Assembly (NCBI GenBank): GCA_035636195.1
Contig: DASPZP010000412.1
Span: 1-5,029 of the forward strand
Origin: Anaeromyxobacter_A sp035636195
Lineage (GTDB): Bacteria; Myxococcota; Myxococcia; Myxococcales; Anaeromyxobacteraceae
Direction: 5' to 3'
DNA: 5,029 nt
Shown here: positions 1 through 5,029 of the stretch, one piece after another
Layout: every line of letters begins with the position of its first letter
How positions within the stretch are numbered: position 1 is the stretch's first letter
The notes under the pieces: model-generated
Seen by the model: the letters and a program-made list of their open reading frames with translations, nothing else
The model's database searches: none
What the model was told of the DNA's origin: nothing
Made by a program: the position numbers and the translations under genes

Positions 1-2423
1 GAGAGGGTGACGGCCGGGAACTGCCCCTGGTGGTTGATGGCGAGGGGCGCCGTGGTCCGCTCCATGCGCGTGAAGGTCGAGAGCGGGACCGCGTCGCCGG
101 CCGCCGACCGGACGTAGATGCGGTCGAGGGCGCGGGGGTCCTGCTGGTACTCGGGCTTCACCTCCAGGATGACCCGGTACTGGTTGAGCTGGGTGAAGAT
201 GGTCGAGACCTGCCGCTGCCCGAAGGCGTCGTAGAGGGCGTCGTCGATGGCCTGCGCCTGGATGCCCAGCCGCCCCGCCGTGTCGCGGTCGATGGTGAGC
301 CGGACTTGAAGGCCGCCCGACTGCTGATCGCTCGCCACGTCCCGGAGCTCGGGCAGCGCGCGCAGCTTCTCCAGCACGCGCGGCGCCCAGAGGGCGAGCT
401 CGTCCGGGTCGGCGTCCTCGAGCGTGTACTGGTACTGGGTCCGCGAGACGCGCGTCTCGATCTGGAGGTCCTGCACCGGCTGCAGGAAGGCGCGGATGCC
501 CTCCACCTGCGCCAGGCGGCCCTGGAGCCGGACGATGATCTCGGCCGCGGTCGCCTTGCGCTGCGAGCGCGGCGTGAGCGCGATGGAGAGGCGCCCGCTG
601 TTCACGGTGGGGTTCGTGCCGTCGGGCCCGATGAAGGAGGCCACCGTGGCCACGTCCGGATCCTCGCGCACCGCGGCGGCGATCGCCTGCTGGAGGCCCA
701 TCATCCGCTTGAAGGACACGTCGGGGGCGGCCTCGGTCACGGCCACGATGAGCCCCGTGTCCTGCTGCGGGAAGAAGCCCTTCGGCACGAGGAAGGCCAG
801 CACGATCGTGAGCGCGAGGGTGCCGATGGTCACCGCGAGCGTGAGCGGCTGGTGGGAGAGCACCCAGCGGAGCGTGCGATCGTAGAACGCCACCAGGCGG
901 TCGAAGAGCCGCTCGAACGCGCGCGCCAGCCCCGTCGCCTCCTCGTGCGGCCGCAGCAGGTGGGCGCACATCATCGCGGTCAGGGTCAAGGAGAGCACCG
1001 CCGACACGCCGATGGCGATGGCGAGGGTCACCGCGAACTCGCGGAAGAGCCGGCCGATGATGCCGCCCATGAAGAGGAGCGGGATGAGCACCGCCACCAG
1101 CGAGACGGTGAGGGACACGATGGTGAAGCCGATCTGCTTCGCGCCCTTGAGCGCGGCCTCGAAGGGCGGCTCGCCCTGCTCCACGTAGCGCGCGATGTTC
1201 TCGATCATGACGATGGCGTCGTCGACGACGAAGCCAGTCGAGATCGTGAGCGCCATGAGCGAGAGGTTGTTGAGGCTGTAGCCGCACAGGTACATGACGC
1301 CGAAGGTGCCGATGAGCGACAGCGGCACCGCCACGCCGGGGATGAGCGTGGCGCGCAGCGAGCGGAGGAAGACGTAGATCACCGCCACCACCAGCAGCAC
1401 CGACAGGACGAGCGTGAACTGCACGTCGTCCACCGAGGCGCGCACCGTCTCGGTGCGATCGGAGAGGGTCGTGACGCGGAGCCCCTGCGGCAGCGCCGAG
1501 GCGAGCCGCGGCAGCAGCGCCTTCACCCGCTCGGCGACCTCGATGACGTTCGCCCCGGGCTGGCGCTGGACGTTGAGGATGATGGCGCGCTCTTCGCCCG
1601 CCCAGCCGGCGAGCTGATCGTTCTCGACGCCGTCCACGGCGTCCGCGACCTGGTCGAGGCGCACCGCCGCGCCGTTCTTGTAGGCGAGCACGAGCGAGCG
1701 GAACGCCTTCGCCTCGACGAGCTGGTCGTTCGTGGCGAGGGTGTAGTCCTGGCGCGGGCCGTCGATGTTGCCCTTGGCCTGGTTCACGTTGGCGGCGGCG
1801 AGCGCCAGCCGCACGTCGGCGAGCGTGAGGCCGTTGGCGGCCAGCGCGGCCGGATCGACCTGGACCCGCACCGCCGGCTTCTGCGCGCCGTTCAGCGTGA
1901 CGAGGCCGACGCCCGCGACCTGCGAGATCTTCTGCGCCAGGATGGAGTCGGCCTGGTCGTTCACCTGCGGGAGCGGCAGCGTGTCCGAGCTCACCGCCAG
2001 GGTCAGGATGGGCGTGTCGGCCGGGTTCGACTTCGAGTAGACGGGCGGGCTGGGGAGCCCCCGCGGCAGGAGCGTGGTGGCGGCGTTGATGGCAGCCTGC
2101 ACGTCCTGCTCGGCGGCGTCGATGCTGCGATCGAGCTGAAACTGCAGCGTCACCTGCGAGGTCCCGAAGCTCGACACCGACGTCATCTGAGAGAGCGCCG
2201 GCATCTGGCCGAACTGCCGCTCGAGCGGCGTGGTGACCGCCGAGGCCATCGTCTCGGCGCTCGCCCCGGGCAGCGAGGTCGACACGACGATGGTGGGGTA
2301 GTCGACCTGCGGCAGGGCCGAGACGGCCAGCTGCCGGTAGCCGGCGAGGCCGGCCAGGAGGAGCCCGAAGGTCAGGAGCGCCGTCGCGACCGGCCGGCGG
2401 ATGAACGGCTCGGAGACGCTCAT
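1..2423 (-). CDS. mdtB: MdtB-like RND multidrug efflux permease, C-terminus cut off by window edge
   Basis: Inner-membrane proton-driven RND pump of the HAE-1 (drug) class that should export drugs, bile-salt-like or other amphiphilic compounds through the adaptor and channel encoded just upstream. The frame stays open from ATG 2423 to base 1, giving 807 residues of an expected 1,030-1,050. Visible parts: TM1 at about residues 11-30; first periplasmic porter domain about 31-330, containing TTPLERQFGQMP (64-75) and PPVYSKSNPAD (126-136); TM2-TM6 about 335-487; TM7 about 526-546; second porter domain from about 550. TM4 carries GFVVDDAIVMIENIARY (397-413), with the proton-relay Asp pair at 401-402; this is the drug-pump form, not the heavy-metal form. 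IPLLFMG, GRLFREFA, a FIGPDGTNP-type segment (598-605) and VSRTQYQYTL (659-668) match remembered E. coli MdtB better than MdtC. TM8-12 and the relay lysine lie outside. No in-frame start codon exists between the adaptor stop and this ATG. One oddity is Ala instead of the usual Pro at 483. Family assignment is very secure; the MdtB rather than MdtC label is a judgement from recalled sequences. Confidence 0.95.
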   Translation of the reverse strand, partial: MSVSEPFIRRPVATALLTFGLLLAGLAGYRQLAVSALPQVDYPTIVVSTSLPGASAETMASAVTTPLERQFGQMPALSQMTSVSSFGTSQVTLQFQLDRSIDAAEQDVQAAINAATTLLPRGLPSPPVYSKSNPADTPILTLAVSSDTLPLPQVNDQADSILAQKISQVAGVGLVTLNGAQKPAVRVQVDPAALAANGLTLADVRLALAAANVNQAKGNIDGPRQDYTLATNDQLVEAKAFRSLVLAYKNGAAVRLDQVADAVDGVENDQLAGWAGEERAIILNVQRQPGANVIEVAERVKALLPRLASALPQGLRVTTLSDRTETVRASVDDVQFTLVLSVLLVVAVIYVFLRSLRATLIPGVAVPLSLIGTFGVMYLCGYSLNNLSLMALTISTGFVVDDAIVMIENIARYVEQGEPPFEAALKGAKQIGFTIVSLTVSLVAVLIPLLFMGGIIGRLFREFAVTLAIAIGVSAVLSLTLTAMMCAHLLRPHEEATGLARAFERLFDRLVAFYDRTLRWVLSHQPLTLAVTIGTLALTIVLAFLVPKGFFPQQDTGLIVAVTEAAPDVSFKRMMGLQQAIAAAVREDPDVATVASFIGPDGTNPTVNSGRLSIALTPRSQRKATAAEIIVRLQGRLAQVEGIRAFLQPVQDLQIETRVSRTQYQYTLEDADPDELALWAPRVLEKLRALPELRDVASDQQSGGLQVRLTIDRDTAGRLGIQAQAIDDALYDAFGQRQVSTIFTQLNQYRVILEVKPEYQQDPRALDRIYVRSAAGDAVPLSTFTRMERTTAPLAINHQGQFPAVTL

Positions 2424-2430
2424 GGGGCCG

Positions 2431-2434
2431 TCTC
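2431..2434 (-). promoter_or_regulatory. Weak ribosome binding site of the permease gene
   Basis: GAGA is placed seven bases before ATG 2423 in the 31-base gap after the adaptor stop. It is a weak Shine-Dalgarno match, so permease translation may depend partly on ribosomes finishing the adaptor gene. The gap holds no recognisable terminator hairpin or promoter, which supports one transcript across all three genes. Confidence 0.35.
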
Positions 2435-2454
2435 GAGCATGGGCGATGGGGCGC

Positions 2455-3696
2455 TCACCGCGCGGCCGATCCGGACCCGCCGTCGATGCCGCCCGCGGCC
2501 GCCTTCCCGCCCGGCGGGCTCTGCACCCCCGGCTTGCCGGGCTCGCGCGCCGCCACCTTGGCGCCCGGGCGAAGCTGGCTCTGCCCCTCCACCACCACCC
2601 GCGCCCCCTCGTCGACGCCCTTCGCCACGATCGCCAGGTCCCCCACCGTCGCGTCGATCTGCACCAGCTGGACGGCGGCGGTGGCGTCGGGCCCCACCAC
2701 GTAGACGAAGGTGCCGTTCGGCCCGCGCTGCACGGCCGGCGCCGGCACCACCAGCGCGCCCTGCCGCGTGCCGAGCCGGAGGCGCGCGTTCACGAACTGG
2801 TTCGGCCACAGGAGCCGCTTCGGGTTCGGCACGGCGGCCTTCAGTCGCACGGTGGAGGTGGCCTGGTTGATCTGGTTGTCGATGACGGCGAGCTGCCCGG
2901 AGCCGAGCAGCGTCGTACCGTCGCGGGCGTAGACGTCCACCGGAAGCGCGCCGCGGGCGAGCGCGCTGGCGATGGGCGTGAGCTCGTCCTGGGGCAAGGT
3001 GAAGATCACCGCCACCGGGTCGAGCTGGGTCAACACCACCAGGCCGTTCGGGTCGCTGGCGTGGACGATGTTGCCGGCGTCGACCGCCCGGATCCCGGTC
3101 ACGCCGTCGATGGGCGCGGCGATGCGGGCGTAATCGAGGTTGAGCCGGGCGGTCGCCACGGCGGCCTGGTCCATGCGGACCGCTCCCTCGAGCTGTCCCA
3201 CCGCCGCGACCTGCTGGTCCGCCTGCTGCTGCGGGACGAGCTTCTCCGCGGCGAGCGCGCGGTAGCGCTCGAGGTCGCGGCGGGCGCTGAGGAGCTGGGC
3301 CTCGTCGCGGGCGAGCGCGCCCTCCGCCTGCTGGAGCTGCGCCTGGAATGGGCGCGGGTCGATCTCGGCGAGCACCTCGCCCTTGCGGACGCCCTGGCCC
3401 TCGCGGAAGAGGACCTTGTCGAGCCTCCCGTCCACCTGCGACTTCACGGTGACGGTCTGGAAGGCGACGACGCTCCCCAGCCCCTCCAGGTAGACGGGCA
3501 CGTCGCGGCGGGACGCCACCGCCACTGCCACCGGAACCGGGCGCTGCGCGGCGGCGCCGGCGGCCGGTCCGCCCTTCCCTTCCCCGGCGCCCTGACCACG
3601 CCCGCGCGTGTACCACCACGCGCCGAGGGCGACGGCGAGCACCAGCCCCACCGCCACCGCCCACCGACCCTTGGCGCTCTTCAGATGCTCACTCAC
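2455..3696 (-). CDS. mdtA: MdtA-like RND periplasmic adaptor (membrane fusion protein)
   Basis: Periplasmic adaptor that docks on the RND permease and contacts the tip of the TolC-like channel. At 413 aa it is nearly the length of E. coli MdtA (415). Order of parts: short cytoplasmic N-terminus, hydrophobic anchor at about residues 13-29, Gly/Ala-rich linker 31-52, first lipoyl half about 75-113 (VDGRL at 88-92, EGQGV at 99-103, AEIDPRPF at 110-117), alpha-helical hairpin about 114-187, second lipoyl half starting RIAAPIDGVTG (191-201), beta-barrel about 220-310 (VIFTLP 230-235, DNQIN 273-277, WPNQFVNARL 297-306), and membrane-proximal domain about 313-380. The last 30 residues are a Gly/Pro/Ala-rich low-complexity tail. 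There is no cysteine, so it is not a lipoprotein and the N-terminal segment should act as an uncleaved anchor. The GTG start is chosen because it overlaps the channel gene's end by 8 bases, has GAGG six bases upstream and gives a sensible N-terminus. Co-transcribed with both neighbours; very secure. Confidence 0.95.
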   Translation of the reverse strand: MSEHLKSAKGRWAVAVGLVLAVALGAWWYTRGRGQGAGEGKGGPAAGAAAQRPVPVAVAVASRRDVPVYLEGLGSVVAFQTVTVKSQVDGRLDKVLFREGQGVRKGEVLAEIDPRPFQAQLQQAEGALARDEAQLLSARRDLERYRALAAEKLVPQQQADQQVAAVGQLEGAVRMDQAAVATARLNLDYARIAAPIDGVTGIRAVDAGNIVHASDPNGLVVLTQLDPVAVIFTLPQDELTPIASALARGALPVDVYARDGTTLLGSGQLAVIDNQINQATSTVRLKAAVPNPKRLLWPNQFVNARLRLGTRQGALVVPAPAVQRGPNGTFVYVVGPDATAAVQLVQIDATVGDLAIVAKGVDEGARVVVEGQSQLRPGAKVAAREPGKPGVQSPPGGKAAAGGIDGGSGSAAR

Positions 3697-5005
3697 GCGG
3701 AACCTCGCGCCCCAGCGCGCGCACGAGCTGTGCGCGCGAGGTGGACAGGTTGTAGTCGGCCTGAGCCCGCTGGGCGGCGGCCGTGGTGAGCGCCACCTGG
3801 GCGTCCCCGAGCTCGACGAGGGTGCCGACGCCCTCCTGGTAGCGCCGCTCCGCGAGCCGCAGCCGCTCGCGGGCGTTCACGACCACCTCGTCGGCTGCGC
3901 CCAGGCTGCCCTGGGCCGCCCGCACCCCCAACCGCGCCTGGTCGACATCGACCCGGATCTGCTGCCGCAGCACCTCGGCCTGGGCGCGGGCGGCGGAGAG
4001 GGTCGATCGCGCCTCGGAGACCGTCGCCCGGGTGAGCCCGCCCTGGAAGATGTTCCAGGTGAGCGTGGCGGTGGCGTTCCAGTTCCACACGGTCGAGTCG
4101 AGCGCGGTGCCTGCGTCGGTGAGAGCGGTCGAGATGCCCAGGGCCGGACCGTAGCCGCCCTGTGCGGAGCTCACCGTCAGCTCCTGGGCGCGGGCCTGCT
4201 GCTCCAGCGCGGTCAGGTCGGGGCGGCTCCGCTCCGCCTCGCTCACCAGCGGCTCCAGCCCGCCGTCCTCGCCGGAGACCGGCGGGAGCACCTCGTCGGC
4301 GACCTCGTAGTCCGTCGAGCCGACGACGCCCATGGCCTGGTTCAGCTGGGCGCGCGAGCTGGCATAGGCGTTCTCCGCGTTGATGAGCTGCACGCGGGCG
4401 TTGGCGCGGTCAGCCCGCGCCTGGAACAGGTCCACCGCCGGGCGCGTGCCCATCTTCACGAAGGCCTCCACCTGCGCGAGGTGCAGGTCCTGGTTCTTGA
4501 GCGTGTCGCGCGCGACCTCGAAGAGCGCCTTCTGCTCGCGCGCCAGGAAGAAGGCGCTCCGCACCGTGAGGAGGGTCTGCGAGGCGGTGGCTCGCTCGCT
4601 CCCCCGCTGGGCGTCGGCCGAGGCCTGGGCGGCGCGCCAGCGGCCGGAGGTCTGCCCGAAGTCGTACAGGAGCTGCGAGGCGGTGAGCCCGAAGTTGAAG
4701 AAGTTGAAGGTGGCCCAGCTGGGCGCCGTCTGGCTCCGCGTGCTGGTCGTGGTGTCAGGGAACGAGCCGGGCCGGGCGACGAAGTTGGCGGTGGTGCGCT
4801 GGTAGGAGGCGCTGCCGGTCACCTGCGGCAACAGCGGCGCCCGCGCCCCGTCGGCGCGCGCCGAGGCCGCGTCGGCGGTGAAGCGCGCCTGGGCGAGCTG
4901 CGGCTGGTGCTCGCGCGCGTTGCGCTCGGCGTCGGCAAGGGTGAGCACCGGCGCCGCCCCGCGCGCCATCATCGCGAGCGCAGCCCCGAGCACGAGCACC
5001 GTCAT
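3689..5005 (-). CDS. TolC-family outer membrane efflux protein (OEP)
   Basis: Outer-membrane channel of a tripartite efflux pump; trimers of this family form a beta-barrel continued by a long alpha-helical periplasmic duct. The 438-residue protein shows the two-fold repeat typical of outer membrane efflux proteins. The first half runs about 23-228, opening with LTLADAERNA (21-30) and containing QLLYDFGQTSGRW (111-123). The second runs about 255-432, with the equivalent LTWNIFQGGLTRA (315-327). The helix-turn pairs also correspond: GTRPAVDLFQARA (186-198) against GVGTLVELGDAQVALT (392-407). Long Ala/Gln/Arg-rich helices lie between, as expected for the duct. The export signal is short and odd: residues 1-14 are hydrophobic but carry no Lys or Arg before the core, and the cleavage site is not clear. 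No upstream in-frame start is available inside the window, and a GGAAGGA ribosome binding site supports this ATG. It is first of the three visible genes. It belongs to the TolC/OprM superfamily; lacking a lipobox cysteine it is TolC-like rather than OprM-like. A more specific name is not justified. Confidence 0.93.
   Translation of the reverse strand: MTVLVLGAALAMMARGAAPVLTLADAERNAREHQPQLAQARFTADAASARADGARAPLLPQVTGSASYQRTTANFVARPGSFPDTTTSTRSQTAPSWATFNFFNFGLTASQLLYDFGQTSGRWRAAQASADAQRGSERATASQTLLTVRSAFFLAREQKALFEVARDTLKNQDLHLAQVEAFVKMGTRPAVDLFQARADRANARVQLINAENAYASSRAQLNQAMGVVGSTDYEVADEVLPPVSGEDGGLEPLVSEAERSRPDLTALEQQARAQELTVSSAQGGYGPALGISTALTDAGTALDSTVWNWNATATLTWNIFQGGLTRATVSEARSTLSAARAQAEVLRQQIRVDVDQARLGVRAAQGSLGAADEVVVNARERLRLAERRYQEGVGTLVELGDAQVALTTAAAQRAQADYNLSTSRAQLVRALGREVPRE
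3703..3706 (-). promoter_or_regulatory. Ribosome binding site of the adaptor gene, inside the channel gene
   Basis: GAGG lies six bases before the GTG start at 3696 and within the last codons of the channel gene. Together with the 8-base overlap between the channel stop (TGA, 3691-3689) and the adaptor start, it suggests translational coupling. The motif is short and could occur by chance in GC-rich DNA, but its spacing is right. Confidence 0.5.
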
Positions 5006-5011
5006 GGCGAA

Positions 5012-5018
5012 TCCTTCC
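5012..5018 (-). promoter_or_regulatory. Ribosome binding site of the outer-membrane channel gene
   Basis: GGAAGGA on the minus strand ends six bases before ATG 5005. It is the best Shine-Dalgarno match among the three genes and decides the start of the channel gene, although the frame remains open to the right edge. The eight upstream in-frame codons contain no ATG, GTG or TTG. Only 24 bases precede the gene here, so a promoter or further upstream gene cannot be judged. Confidence 0.75.
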
Positions 5019-5029
5019 GACGCACCCGC

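Noticed and set aside
1..2423. Heavy-metal (CusA/CzcA type) identity for the permease
   Set aside because: The TM4 segment reads VVDDAIVMIENIAR, with the double Asp of drug pumps, not the form seen in metal pumps. The adaptor also has no Cys and no Met/His-rich metal-binding stretch.
2424..2454. A possible terminator or internal promoter in the gap between adaptor and permease
   Set aside because: No stem followed by a T-run is present, and 31 GC-rich bases leave no credible -35/-10 pair.
30..2870. A plus-strand open frame of 946 codons opposite the permease and adaptor
   Set aside because: Its product is Arg/His/Gly/Glu-rich with no hydrophobic segments or recognisable domain, then turns into Pro/Arg-rich sequence. 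The opposite strand encodes an excellent RND permease and adaptor match. Stop-poor GC-rich DNA produces such antisense frames readily.
2420..3664. A minus-strand open frame of 414 codons in another frame of the adaptor gene
   Set aside because: It is Gly/Arg/Pro-rich with no domain. The alternative minus-strand frame (3696-2455) reads as an unmistakable MdtA-like adaptor with a proper start and stop. Only its last six codons, in the intergenic gap, are mentioned as a curiosity.
2401..3789. A plus-strand open frame of 462 codons opposite the adaptor gene
   Set aside because: It is low-complexity Arg/Gly/His/Leu-rich sequence with no family resemblance and overlaps the confidently assigned adaptor along its whole length.
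3693..4088. A minus-strand open frame of 131 codons inside the channel gene
   Set aside because: It lies wholly within the TolC-family gene in a different frame and is His/Arg/Gly-rich without any recognisable feature.
4380..4805. A plus-strand open frame of 141 codons opposite the channel gene
   Set aside because: Ser/Arg/Ala-rich composition, no domain and no convincing ribosome binding site; it is the antisense shadow of the TolC-family gene.

Overview
The window is a single block of three genes, all on the minus strand, that encode a tripartite RND (resistance-nodulation-division) drug efflux system. Base composition is very GC-rich, roughly 70% by eye, and third codon positions are almost always G or C. 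A TolC-type outer-membrane channel plus an RND pump means a diderm (Gram-negative) host. The GC bias and Ala/Arg/Gly-rich proteins would fit a high-GC proteobacterium or myxobacterium-like lineage such as Anaeromyxobacter. That placement is an impression only, because no phylogenetic marker is present.

In transcription order (right to left) the layout is as follows. At 5005-3689 lies a TolC-family outer membrane efflux protein (438 aa, complete, with a good ribosome binding site just inside the right edge). At 3696-2455 lies an MdtA-like periplasmic adaptor (413 aa, complete, GTG start, overlapping the end of the channel gene by 8 bases). From 2423 to the left edge lies an MdtB-like inner-membrane RND permease (807 codons visible of an expected 1,030-1,050; the C-terminal part is outside the window). 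The only intergenic space is 31 bases between adaptor and permease, plus 24 bases upstream of the first gene. No promoter, terminator, tRNA, rRNA, CRISPR array, insertion sequence or regulator gene is visible.

The three products should form one machine: the permease takes drugs or other amphiphiles from the inner membrane or periplasm using the proton gradient, the adaptor bridges the periplasm, and the TolC-like duct opens to the outside. The permease resembles Escherichia coli MdtB more than MdtC, and its transmembrane segment 4 motif is of the drug (HAE-1) type rather than the heavy-metal type. Because MdtB normally works with an MdtC subunit, a second permease gene may follow beyond the left edge.

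This is a recognisable, well-described kind of system and I found no evidence for a new one. The points worth a second look are small: a Pro-to-Ala change in a conserved permease segment, the channel-first gene order with tight coupling, an unusual signal peptide, and a tiny ORF whose stop overlaps the permease start. Very long plus-strand open frames (one of 946 codons) are composition artefacts opposite the real genes.
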